A DNA stretch of 64,000 bases from Pirellulales bacterium (GCA_022448345.1 JAKVCB010000004.1:33871-97870); one strand, 5' to 3'. Positions 1 through 9,427 are shown, counted from the stretch's first letter. Program-made: numbers and translations. The notes: generated from the sequence alone by a model not told the origin.

Positions 1-1
1 C

Positions 2-196
2 GCTTTTGCTCCCTCTTTGATGGAGCTCACACCGCTGGCGGGTGTTAACCTGGCAGTCTGGTATGGTTTCGGATTGATTGTGGCAGCACTGGCTCTGGCC
101 TTGATCTATGGCTGGGTTGCCTCGAATCCAGCGGATGACCAGATCGATTCGCAATCTTCCGCTGGCGGAACCAACTCAGGGGAATCGGATCGGTGA
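2..196 (+). CDS. DUF485-like small membrane protein, C-terminal part (truncated by window start)
   Basis: Open frame AFAPSLMELTPLAGVNLAVWYGFGLIVAAALALIYGWVASNPADDQ...* ends TGA 194-196 and overlaps the GTG of the downstream SSS symporter; DUF485 commonly precedes ActP-like symporters. Confidence 0.65.
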   Translation, partial: AFAPSLMELTPLAGVNLAVWYGFGLIVAALALALIYGWVASNPADDQIDSQSSAGGTNSGESDR

Positions 197-2121
197 TTTA
201 CGAACCTTCGGTGACCGCTGTCGTTGTCTTTACGCTTTTCGTGTGTGTGACTCTGGGGCTCAGTTTCTATCTCGGCAGTCGAGCCAAGACCTCCCAGGGA
301 TACTTTGCCGCCCACGGCAAGATTCCCTGGTTTGTCAACGGAATTGCGTTTGCCGGCGATTATCTCTCGGCAGCTTCGTTCCTGGGCATCTGCGGAATGA
401 TCGCCTTTCATGGATACGACGGATTCCTCTACTCGATCGGTTATCTGGCTGGTTGGATTGTCGCTTTGTTCGTCGTCGCCGAACCAATCAAGAGGCTCGG
501 GAAATTTACGTTTGCCGACGCGCTGGACGCTAAATTCGGTTCGCGGGGAATCAAGCTTGCCGCCGGAATTAGCACCCTGGCGGTCAGCCTGTTCTACCTG
601 ATTCCGCAAATGGTTGGGGCTGGCGTGTTGATCCAGCCCCTGCTGGGATTTCCACACTGGGTTGGCGTGCTACTTGTAGGAACCACGGTCATTATTATCG
701 TGGTGACCGCAGGCATGGTCTCGACAACCTGGGTGCAATTTCTCAAGGGGTCGTTGCTCGTAATTTTTAGCGCCCTCTTGACGATGATGATCCTTCAGCG
801 CGGATTTGAAGCCGAGGAACCGACCTATCGATCCATTCGACTTCCGGACGCCACAAAACTGGATGTGCCAACTTTGCAACAATTACCTGCACTGGCCGGC
901 ATGGAGCTGCTACCCCGTCAAGCCAACTGGCAAAACAGCGATTTCATCAGATCTCGTGATCCAGCAACGGGTGAAACACTCGTTTGGAGGTTCCGCCGGA
1001 CTGAAGACGGAGTTGCTTACCTTGACGAGACACAAACCGTAACTCGAGAACCCGACGGCACGAAGCTGGTCAACGGATTGCCCCGGGGAATCAAGCCCGG
1101 CCAAGCAATTCTGCACCCGGTAGGCAACATTTCACGACTGCCTGACAATCAGGCCAAAACAGGCCCGCTTGGCCCGCTCTCCTTTATCAGCACGCTCCAA
1201 CAGAGCGAGGTCGTACTGTGGGGAAACCAGACGATCACGGATGCAAACGGGGCCAAGACAACCATCTACTACCCAAAACCGACTCCCGGGAAAAAGGTGC
1301 TGCGGCCAGGCGAACACCCTCGTTTCGTGGGTATTCGAGGTGATAAATTCTCCGACAAACTCAACTTTCTGTCGCTGATGTTGGCTCTATTTTGCGGAAC
1401 CGCATCTCTGCCCCACATTTTGATTCGCTACTACACGGTCAAAGATGCGGTCAGTGCCCGCCGCAGCACGATTGTGGGGATTGCCAGCATCGGATTTTTC
1501 TACGTCTTAACGCTTTATTTGGGACTGGGAGCGATGACCAGCGGAGCACTCGACGTGACCAACAGCAACATGGCTGCCCCCCTGTTGGCCAAAAGCATTA
1601 GCGGACTGCTGTTTGCCATCATTTCGGCAATTGCGTTTACTACCGTTCTGGGTACAGTCAGCGGACTGATCCTGGCCTCTAGTGGCGCTGTGACCCACGA
1701 TCTCCTGACCGATGTCTGCGGCCTGAAACTCGATGACCATCAAAAGGTACTGGTTGCCAAAATTGCGGCAGTCGTAGTCGGTATTGTTGCTGTTGTGCTG
1801 GGAATCTTGTTTCAAAAAATGAATGTCAGCTACCTGGTGGGGTGGGCTTTCAGCGTTGCTGCATCGGCAAATCTACCTGCACTTGTCATGCTGCTGTTTT
1901 GGAAAGGCACCACCAAACAGGGAATCATCGCCGCAATCATCGTGGGCATGACCAGTTCGCTGGCGTGGATTCTGCTCAGCGGCGACACGTTTACCAAGGT
2001 GTATGGCTTGGCTGCTGACGCGGCGTGGGTACCATTTAGCCAACCAGGAATTGTGACCATTCCACTCGGCTTTGCGACGCTGGTCGTCGTGTCATTGATG
2101 ACGCAAAAAACGTCGCGTTAG
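193..2121 (+). CDS. Sodium:solute symporter (SSS family, acetate permease ActP-like)
   Basis: 642 aa, multi-TM; motifs GDYLSAASFLGICGMIAFHGYDGFLYSIGYLAGW and GTASLPHILIRYYTVKDAVSARRS typical of ActP; GTG start coupled to the preceding DUF485 ORF. Confidence 0.9.
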   Translation: MIYEPSVTAVVVFTLFVCVTLGLSFYLGSRAKTSQGYFAAHGKIPWFVNGIAFAGDYLSAASFLGICGMIAFHGYDGFLYSIGYLAGWIVALFVVAEPIKRLGKFTFADALDAKFGSRGIKLAAGISTLAVSLFYLIPQMVGAGVLIQPLLGFPHWVGVLLVGTTVIIIVVTAGMVSTTWVQFLKGSLLVIFSALLTMMILQRGFEAEEPTYRSIRLPDATKLDVPTLQQLPALAGMELLPRQANWQNSDFIRSRDPATGETLVWRFRRTEDGVAYLDETQTVTREPDGTKLVNGLPRGIKPGQAILHPVGNISRLPDNQAKTGPLGPLSFISTLQQSEVVLWGNQTITDANGAKTTIYYPKPTPGKKVLRPGEHPRFVGIRGDKFSDKLNFLSLMLALFCGTASLPHILIRYYTVKDAVSARRSTIVGIASIGFFYVLTLYLGLGAMTSGALDVTNSNMAAPLLAKSISGLLFAIISAIAFTTVLGTVSGLILASSGAVTHDLLTDVCGLKLDDHQKVLVAKIAAVVVGIVAVVLGILFQKMNVSYLVGWAFSVAASANLPALVMLLFWKGTTKQGIIAAIIVGMTSSLAWILLSGDTFTKVYGLAADAAWVPFSQPGIVTIPLGFATLVVVSLMTQKTSR

Positions 2122-2348
2122 GTGAGATTGCGGAGACAAGTCCTTTTGCGTGAACTTGTTCTGCCGAGTCGATCTCTCACATTCACCGCGCCACAGTGGA
2201 GCAAGTCCTGCCGCTGACAATTTCGTAGCTGACTGCCGTCGAGGTAGCCAAATTCATGGTTGGACAAACGGCCCCATCAATCAGACACAAAGTTCGTTAT
2301 ACTTGTGTGGTGGCGGTTTCAAATCCTATCGATAAAAGGACGATATCC

Positions 2349-4235
2349 ATGAAATGTTTCTTCCCGGCAGTCTTACTTGCCTTACTTGCATCAGCCAACG
2401 CATTGTCAGCGACGGCACCAAACACCTTGTCAGAAATTGACCGCAAGTTGGGTTGGAGACTCCTTTTCGACGGCAAGACACTCGATGGCTGGCGCAATTT
2501 CCGCAAACAGGCCCCCAGCGATGGCTGGCAAGTCATCGACAGTGCGTTGGTCAGGGCAAAAAAGGGAGCTGGCACACTCATCACCAAGGATCAGTTTGGA
2601 AGCTTTGAACTGGTACTTGAATATAAAATCTCGCCGGCGGGTAACAGCGGTGTCATGTTCCATACCACCGAGGAATATGACAGGTGCTGGAAATCGGGAC
2701 CTGAAGTGCAACTGCTCGACAATGGGGTACACCCAGACACCAATCTCAGTGGTTGGATTTACGGCCTTTACTCCGCCGAGCAGGATGCCACTCGCCCGGC
2801 TGGCCAGTGGAATGAGGTTCGCATTCTGGTGACTCCCGACCTCTGCCGTACATCCGTCAACGGCATCACCTATAACCGTTTTGTCAAAGGCAGCGACGAG
2901 TGGAACAGGAAGGTTGCCGACAGTAAGTTTTCCAGGTATGCGAACTTTGGTAAAGCAACTCGGGGTCATATTGGTCTACAAGACCATGGTGATGAGGTCG
3001 CTTTTCGAAACATTAAAATTCGCGAATTTGAGGATCGGGCTGTCTACAATCCAATCGATGGCAAGCTGCCGCTGCGACCTGTTCTGGCATTTCCCAACAT
3101 CAAGTGGTCGGGGTGGTCACCTGTTACCGAAGATGGTATTGCCCAGCCGTTCCGGCCGCTGCAAATTACGCACGCCGGAGATGGTAGCAATCGGCTCTTT
3201 GTGTTGACCCAGCGCGGTGTCATTCATGTCTTCGAAAACAAGCAAGATGTCAAACAAAGCAAAGTCTTTCTCGATATCAGCAAACAAACAGGCTATTTCG
3301 ACGGGCAGTTCGAGCGTGGACTTTTGGGACTCGCATTTCATCCCCGCTATCACGAAAATGGCCAGTTTTTTATTAGTTACACCACCAGGGGCGACGTGCC
3401 TTTCGACGAAGTGATCTCGCGTTGGCAGGTCAATCCGAACGACCCAAATCGGGCCGATCCCAACTCCGAAGAAGAACTCCTACGAGTCCAGCAACCTTAC
3501 TGGAACCATGATGGCGGGACGTTGGTTTTCGGTCCTGACGGGTATCTCTACATTGCACTAGGCGACGGCGGTAGTGGAGGTGACCCCCAGGAAAACGGGC
3601 AGAACCTCCGTACACTGCTGGGAAAAATTCTCCGTATCGATATCGACCAGGCGGAGGGCAATCGACCCTATGCGATTCCCTCGGATAATCCATTTGTCGA
3701 GGACCCTTCCGCACGTGGTGAAATCTGGGCCTACGGACTGCGGAACGTGTGGCGGATGGCATTCGACCCAAAAACCCACCTATTGTGGGCAGCCGATGTC
3801 GGGCAGGACCTGTTCGAAGAAATCGATATTATTCAAAGAGGGGGTAACTATGGATGGAACCTCCGTGAAGGAAAGCACGTGTTTGGCAGGCGCGGCAGTA
3901 GCCCTCACCAAAAACTCATCGAACCCGTTTGGGAGTATGACCATGCCCTGGGAGTTTCGATCACCGGGGGACTCGTTTATCGCGGAACACAACTCCCTGA
4001 TCTCGTAGGCCTGTACGTGTACAGCGATTTTGTTAGCGGTCGAATGTGGGCTTTGCACTACGACCCGCAGCACCGCAAGGTGCTTGGCAATTATGCCATT
4101 CCTGGTCCGGCCTTACCAATCACCTCGTTTGGAACCGACGAGAAAGAGGAACTATTTTTTACGGCAATCGCTGCCAACGGCCAGGGGATCTATCGCTTTG
4201 AAAAATCGCCTGGCCGTCGTTCCCCCGAAGATTGA
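2349..4235 (+). CDS. Secreted DUF1080 (3-keto-disaccharide hydrolase) domain fused to a glucose/sorbosone dehydrogenase-like beta-propeller
   Basis: Signal peptide MKCFFPAVLLALLASANALS; LLFDGKTLDGWR...GNSGVMFHT (DUF1080); HAGDGSNRLFVLTQRGVIHVFENK...ERGLLGLAFHPRY...LYIALGDGGSGGDPQENGQNLRTLLGKILRIDID (GSDH). ORF opens at 2256; ATG 2349 preferred. Confidence 0.88.
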   Translation: MKCFFPAVLLALLASANALSATAPNTLSEIDRKLGWRLLFDGKTLDGWRNFRKQAPSDGWQVIDSALVRAKKGAGTLITKDQFGSFELVLEYKISPAGNSGVMFHTTEEYDRCWKSGPEVQLLDNGVHPDTNLSGWIYGLYSAEQDATRPAGQWNEVRILVTPDLCRTSVNGITYNRFVKGSDEWNRKVADSKFSRYANFGKATRGHIGLQDHGDEVAFRNIKIREFEDRAVYNPIDGKLPLRPVLAFPNIKWSGWSPVTEDGIAQPFRPLQITHAGDGSNRLFVLTQRGVIHVFENKQDVKQSKVFLDISKQTGYFDGQFERGLLGLAFHPRYHENGQFFISYTTRGDVPFDEVISRWQVNPNDPNRADPNSEEELLRVQQPYWNHDGGTLVFGPDGYLYIALGDGGSGGDPQENGQNLRTLLGKILRIDIDQAEGNRPYAIPSDNPFVEDPSARGEIWAYGLRNVWRMAFDPKTHLLWAADVGQDLFEEIDIIQRGGNYGWNLREGKHVFGRRGSSPHQKLIEPVWEYDHALGVSITGGLVYRGTQLPDLVGLYVYSDFVSGRMWALHYDPQHRKVLGNYAIPGPALPITSFGTDEKEELFFTAIAANGQGIYRFEKSPGRRSPED

Positions 4236-4269
4236 CCCAACAAGATTGCAAATCGCTTCTGCCCTTCCG

Positions 4270-5265
4270 ATGCCTGAAGTCTCTATTGTTCTTCCAGTGT
4301 TCAACAGTGCCTCGACACTTGCCAGGGCAGTTGCCTCAATCCTCGATCAAACGCTCCGAAACATCGAGCTGATCGTCGTGGATGACGGGTCGACCGACGA
4401 GACACCGCAAGTGTTACGCCAATTTACCGACCCGCGCATGCGTGTTATTCGGTCAACCCACCGCAATGTGGCCGATGCAACCAATGCCGCGACGGGCGTG
4501 GCGCAAAGCCCTTTGATTGCCCGGATGGATGCTGATGATTTTTCCTACCCGCAAAGAATCGAAAAGCAGTGCCATTTTTTGAACACACACCATCTTGATG
4601 CGGTTGGTTGCCAGGTTCGCATTGTCGATGACACAGGTCATCTAGCGCCATCAATGCGCCGTTACCAAAAGTGGATCAATGACGAAACCGCGGACAGGAC
4701 CACCATCGAGTCGCTGCGATTTGTGGAACTTCCCCTCGTTAATCCGACTATTCTGGCGCGGCGCCACTATTTTGACCTTGGTTTTCGTATGGGAGACTTC
4801 CCAGAGGATTACGATCTCTTGTTACGGGCCGCTAATCGCGGCATGCAGTTTGGCAAGCTGAATGAAGTTCTCTTCGATTGGACCGATGGTCCGAACCGGC
4901 TCACACGAACTGATTCTCGCTATTCTCCCGAAGCGTTCAACCGTTGCCGAAAGATCCATTTACTGCAAGGGCCATTGCGAGATGTAAAATGTGTCGACCT
5001 CTGGGGAGTGGGCGAAACCGGAAAACCATGGCTTCGCTGGCTACTCGATCAAGGAGTCACAGTTCGATGGGGTTACGATGTCAATCAACGCAAGGTGGGT
5101 GAATTGATTCACGGCGTTCGCATCAAGGCCCCGACACAAATGCCGCCGGCGGATGGTACATTGCTATTTATAGCCGTCGGTGCCTTTGGTGCGCGCGAGT
5201 TAATCACTGACCACCTGCGATCACGCGGCTATGTACTTGGGGCAGATGCCTGGTTCGTTGCATAG
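4270..5265 (+). CDS. Family 2 glycosyltransferase with C-terminal Rossmann-like domain
   Basis: MPEVSIVLPVFNSASTLARAVASILDQTLRNIELIVVDDGSTDET...RMDADDFSYPQRIEKQ; C-term VDLWGVGETGKPWLRWL. ORF opens at 4030 but the start at 4270 avoids overlap with the upstream gene. Confidence 0.88.
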   Translation: MPEVSIVLPVFNSASTLARAVASILDQTLRNIELIVVDDGSTDETPQVLRQFTDPRMRVIRSTHRNVADATNAATGVAQSPLIARMDADDFSYPQRIEKQCHFLNTHHLDAVGCQVRIVDDTGHLAPSMRRYQKWINDETADRTTIESLRFVELPLVNPTILARRHYFDLGFRMGDFPEDYDLLLRAANRGMQFGKLNEVLFDWTDGPNRLTRTDSRYSPEAFNRCRKIHLLQGPLRDVKCVDLWGVGETGKPWLRWLLDQGVTVRWGYDVNQRKVGELIHGVRIKAPTQMPPADGTLLFIAVGAFGARELITDHLRSRGYVLGADAWFVA

Positions 5266-5451
5266 CCTCTCTCCCAGTGTGGTCCTCACATGGAAAACCC
5301 CTATCATTTTCTTTTGCTGTAACCCACGGTAAACTGGTGTTTTCAAAGACCTGTAATTCGTTCAGTCCTCCAAGCAGGGCCGAACGAAGATCGGCCAACT
5401 TTCCAAGAAGCCAACTATAGCACTCACAGATCAACTTTGGAGAACACCCTG

Positions 5452-6447
5452 ATGTACAAAATGACAATCGCCTTCTTTATAGCATGTGCTTCCACAACAT
5501 GGCTTGCTTTTGGGGCAGAACCTACGGATGCCCCTACTTACACTGATCCAAACGATGTCGATGCTGACTTTGCTATCCAAGGAGAATACCGTGGTGAGAT
5601 CCCAACCGAATTTGGCCCCGAGATGTGGGGCATCCAGGTCGTCGCCCTGGGCCAAGGAAAATTCATGGCAACCGGCTACCGGGGTGGCTTGCCAGGAGAT
5701 GGAGGAACCAAACGAGAGGAAACTCGAGCCTACGGTGATCGCAAGGGGAATGTTGTTGAACTGCTCGCAGAAGATGTTGCGACGCTCGTCATTGCAGATG
5801 GGAAAATGAAGGTTTTTTCTCCTGATGGTGATGAGGAATATGGCACGCTGAAACGTGTTCACCGGAAAAGTCCAACACTGGGTGCCAAGCCTCCCGAGGG
5901 CGCGATCGTACTATTCGACGGAAACTCGCTGGACTATTGGGATGGCAATACGAGCAAAACAGATGATGGACTTTTGACCGAAGGCAGTACCAGTACAAAA
6001 AAGGGGCGCAGCTACAAAGCTCATGTCGAATTTCGGCTGCCATACATGCCCGAGTCGCGCGGCCAGGCCCGCGGCAACAGTGGGTTTTATGTGCAAGGGA
6101 GGTATGAAATACAAATGCTGGATTCGTTTGGGTTGGATGGGGAATCGAATGAGTGTGGAGGTGCCTATGGAGCTGCGCCACCCAATCTGAACATGTGCTT
6201 TCCCCCGCTGTCGTGGCAAACTTATGACGTCGACTTCACCGCACCTGAATTTAAAAATGGCAAAAAGATCAAGAATGCCCGACTAACGGTGCGGCACAAC
6301 GGCGTTGTTATTCATGATGACCGAGAACTTTCCAGCCACACGCCAGGAGGCGTCGACGAAGAAAGTGCCGACCCTGGCGTGCTGATGTTTTTGCAGAATC
6401 ACTCCAACCCAGTCCGGTACCGCAATATCTGGGTTGTTGAGCAATAA
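5452..6447 (+). CDS. Secreted DUF1080 family protein
   Basis: Signal peptide MYKMTIAFFIACASTTWLAFGAEP; IVLFDGNSLDYWDG...ARGNSGFYVQGRYEIQMLDSFG; ORF opens at 5437. Confidence 0.82.
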   Translation: MYKMTIAFFIACASTTWLAFGAEPTDAPTYTDPNDVDADFAIQGEYRGEIPTEFGPEMWGIQVVALGQGKFMATGYRGGLPGDGGTKREETRAYGDRKGNVVELLAEDVATLVIADGKMKVFSPDGDEEYGTLKRVHRKSPTLGAKPPEGAIVLFDGNSLDYWDGNTSKTDDGLLTEGSTSTKKGRSYKAHVEFRLPYMPESRGQARGNSGFYVQGRYEIQMLDSFGLDGESNECGGAYGAAPPNLNMCFPPLSWQTYDVDFTAPEFKNGKKIKNARLTVRHNGVVIHDDRELSSHTPGGVDEESADPGVLMFLQNHSNPVRYRNIWVVEQ

Positions 6448-6613
6448 GACTGGCACGGCGCACCATAGCCATAATTTGTCTGCAAAGTCACCTTGCCAGG
6501 GATCTCCTGTTTCATTTTTACATCAGCACTTTAAGCGACAGTCGCATGAAGCGTGCCTAATGCTCAATGTCATCCCGAGAATAGGGGAGTTTATAACTAC
6601 AGGAAACAGGTAA

Positions 6614-7042
6614 TTATGTGGAGCAATCGTTGCAATGGCCGCGAAGCAGGACTTCGGTGACCTCGCCAATTGTATTGCTCATCCGTTCGATATAAGCGGT
6701 CAATTTTTTTTGGTCCACACATGACACGTGGCCACAATCAATACACACGAAGTGTGGATGACTTGAGCTGTCATGACCGTCATCTTTAATCGCTTCAAAT
6801 CGCCAAACATGATCACCCAATTCGGCGCGTCGAAGTAACCCAGCTCCCACCAAATCATTCAAGTTTCGAAACACCGTTGCCTTATCGACTCCACGTCCAT
6901 CCAATTCCGCCGATACTTCAGCATGGGTCAACGGGGTGGGTGACTCCATCAACAGCTCAAGCGTTGCAATTCTTGCGGGGGTCGCGCGCAAACCTGATTC
7001 CCGAATCGAAACCTTGATGGATGATGGCTTCCTGTCTTTCAT
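6614..7042 (-). CDS. Fur-family transcriptional regulator (Fur/Zur/PerR type)
   Basis: GLRATPARIATLELLMESPTPLTHAEVSAELDGRGVDKATVFRNLNDLVGAGLL...HPHFVCIDCGHVSCVD: Fur winged helix and metal-binding CxxC. Confidence 0.88.
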   Translation of the reverse strand: MKDRKPSSIKVSIRESGLRATPARIATLELLMESPTPLTHAEVSAELDGRGVDKATVFRNLNDLVGAGLLRRAELGDHVWRFEAIKDDGHDSSSHPHFVCIDCGHVSCVDQKKLTAYIERMSNTIGEVTEVLLRGHCNDCST

Positions 7043-7219
7043 GGCGAGAACCTGCAGTTGTATAAACCGTTGTCTGCGTTTGCTACCGGCTTACCATTTT
7101 ATCAATTGTCCGAAGATCCGTCACTCTTTGTCTGAATGGGTGGGCTGGAACCACAAGAATGACTCCGAACAAAATTGAATGGACCGAATTTGAATCTGCT
7201 GAAAAAGGAACAACCTCCA

Positions 7220-7289
7220 TATGCAGCTATATTGCATTCAATTTTCTTGCATAACACCTATTTGCATACCACTTGCATTTGCATATAAT
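7220..7289 (+). promoter_or_regulatory. Cluster of five TTGCAT direct repeats overlapping a candidate sigma70-like promoter
   Basis: TTGCAT at 7232, 7247, 7262, 7273, 7279; ATGCA(7221)-N7-TGCAT(7233-7237) inverted pair; TTGCAT(7262-7267)-16 bp-TATAAT(7284-7289). Confidence 0.5.
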
Positions 7290-7552
7290 GTTCACTTTAG
7301 CCCCGAAAGATAGTTGGCTTGTCAATCCGTTTCGCAGGTTGGTCAAACGGCAGCATGGAATTCATACAGCAACCTCCAGAAGAGTTGGCCGACGTCCCGT
7401 CTCAAACCGATACTCGCAAACGATCGACTCAAAGGGTTAGAGCCACTAGCATTCGACTTCGTTTTCGGTTTTTGAGTACCAAACAATCTTGCCAGAATAT
7501 TGTTGGCAACTGGGGGCTGTATTCTTCACCTAGCGAAAACAAACGGGAAATG

Positions 7553-7732
7553 CATATGTCTAGACTTATGGAAATTCGTCTGGAAACAGAAAAAGCACTG
7601 CCACTGGAATCGTTAGGCGTCATGTGGGATCACATTCGTTCACGCCTTGAAGTCAAAGACGCATTTTTGTCGGTTCAATTCCGACGGTCTGTCGAAAAAC
7701 ACGCCAACCTCCGGCTTGCCGTGGCAACCTGA
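7553..7732 (+). CDS. Possible small protein of unknown function (dubious ORF)
   Basis: MHMSRLMEIRLETEKALPLESLGVMWDHIRSRLEVKDAFLSVQFRRSVEKHANLRLAVAT within the longer 7319-7732 ORF; no recognised family. Confidence 0.25.
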   Translation, partial: HMSRLMEIRLETEKALPLESLGVMWDHIRSRLEVKDAFLSVQFRRSVEKHANLRLAVAT

Positions 7733-7841
7733 TATCAACGTTTTCGTTGAAGGCTATTGCAGATACCCCACATGAGGCCGACAAAAGAATTTCATGGTTT
7801 CGACGTTTAACAGAAACCCTGGGAATCCCTCAAGGAAAAAC

Positions 7842-8477
7842 ATGGACGCGATTGAAATTGGAGTTTCAAAGCTGAATCTATTGGTGCCTGGAAACTCAAC
7901 TTGGAGAGACTGGCTTGGTATCGTAGCGTCTGTTGGATGCGCTATTCACTGTGCAGCAATGCCCTTTGTCATTGCTTATTTGCCTGCTTTGGGATTGAGC
8001 TTCCTCGCAGACGAATCATTTCACCGATGGATGGCATTGACCTGCTTTTTTATTGCTCTTATCGCCTTTATACCAGGCCTATTAAAACATGGTAGCTGGA
8101 TCCCGGTTTCGGCCGGTGTCGTAGGGCTGGTGCTCATTACAGTTGCGGCATTTGGTTTGACAGGTGATTGCTGCCCTTCGTGCGTTGGCGAAACAATAAT
8201 ATCTGCCGGGCCAGAAACAGAACCCGCATGCTGTGAAACCAAGTGTGAACATTGTGAAACAACGCAACCCAGCGCTGATGCAGAAGACACCTATATGTCA
8301 GTTGAAACATCAACTTTAGAATCAGGAAGTTGGCTGACTCAATTTGCTCCCTGGATTACTCCGATTGGCGGTGTACTGTTGGTCGCGGCACATCTGCTGA
8401 ACCGCAGATATGGGTGTTTGTGCAAGTGCTGTGAATCCAGGCCGATTGCAATCTCTGAAGCAAAGAGTATCCGCTAG
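7842..8477 (+). CDS. MerC-domain membrane protein with Cys-rich segments
   Basis: WRDWLGIVASVGCAIHCAAMPFVIAYLPALGLSFLADESFHRWMAL typical of MerC; CCPSC, CCETKCEHC and CLCKCC clusters. ORF opens at 7794. Confidence 0.78.
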   Translation: MDAIEIGVSKLNLLVPGNSTWRDWLGIVASVGCAIHCAAMPFVIAYLPALGLSFLADESFHRWMALTCFFIALIAFIPGLLKHGSWIPVSAGVVGLVLITVAAFGLTGDCCPSCVGETIISAGPETEPACCETKCEHCETTQPSADAEDTYMSVETSTLESGSWLTQFAPWITPIGGVLLVAAHLLNRRYGCLCKCCESRPIAISEAKSIR

Positions 8478-9427
8478 GAATCTCCGATTGAAGTTGTCTG
8501 CGTATTGCCAACGCGACGCTTGCGGCTCACGTAACGACGAATAATCGGTGCCGCACACAGGAACAGGGACATCCCGCCATAGAAAAGTGCAGCATAAAGT
8601 ACTCCCTCGCGTACTCCCTTACCAATTTCATCAAGCATGACACCGGCTGGCCAGATTGCTGCTTTTAAGAGAAGTGCCACGTTGCAGTTGCGCATTGTGA
8701 TCTCAATACCCACTGTGTACGCGTCGTCTTCCTTGAAACCGAGCAAAAAGGCCAGAATTTGCACCGGCCCAAGCAGGATGGCACCAAATAAAAGTAGCAC
8801 AAAAGGAACCTTGAAGCCGTGCTCAAAAACATCAATCTGTCCGCTAAACAAGGAACCGATGACGAGAATCGAGAGGAACAACAGGCACGCCCGGATGGAC
8901 CACTTTGACACGATGTGACGTACATCACGCCAGACATTTCCGATCACCATGCCCGTTGCCAGCGGGACAAGTAAACAAAAAATGATTTCCTGCAGAATGC
9001 GAACCACGGGCATTTGAAAATCGCCTGGCAATCCGGGAGGCTTCAGCAAATGGAGAATCGCAGGTGTAAGCACCAAACATGCCAAGGTCGAGGCAGTAGT
9101 CGCTGTAATCGAAAGCGGCACATTACCTCGTCCCAAATAAGTGTAAATATTCGACATCGCGCCACTGGGCATGGCCGAAACCACCAACAGCCCCAGTGTC
9201 ATGCCAGCCGACAAACCAAATAGTCTGGCCAGTCCAAGCGCTAAAAATGGACAAATCAAGTACTGGAAGATGAAAACGAAGACTACGCCCTGTGGACGAC
9301 GCAAGATGTCACGGAAATCGAGCAAGGTGAGCGTGGCACCCATTCCGAGCATCGCGAAGATGAGTTGCGCTGCCGCAACCCAGTATTCCCAGAAGTTCCA
9401 AGTGAGCAACATAGTCATAGGCGGCAA
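8474..9427 (-). CDS. Bile acid:sodium symporter (BASS) family transporter
   Basis: LGMGATLTLLDFRDILRRPQGVVFVFIFQYLICPFLALGLARLFGLSAGMTLGLLVVSAMPSGAMSNIYTYLGRGNVPLSITATTASTLACLVLTP. Confidence 0.87.
   Translation of the reverse strand: MPPMTMLLTWNFWEYWVAAAQLIFAMLGMGATLTLLDFRDILRRPQGVVFVFIFQYLICPFLALGLARLFGLSAGMTLGLLVVSAMPSGAMSNIYTYLGRGNVPLSITATTASTLACLVLTPAILHLLKPPGLPGDFQMPVVRILQEIIFCLLVPLATGMVIGNVWRDVRHIVSKWSIRACLLFLSILVIGSLFSGQIDVFEHGFKVPFVLLLFGAILLGPVQILAFLLGFKEDDAYTVGIEITMRNCNVALLLKAAIWPAGVMLDEIGKGVREGVLYAALFYGGMSLFLCAAPIIRRYVSRKRRVGNTQTTSIGDS

Noticed and set aside
7319-7732. 137-aa ORF between the Fur-family and MerC genes as a full-length gene
   Set aside because: N-terminal half is low-quality and not protein-like; only the 3' part might be a small protein, so it was kept at low confidence
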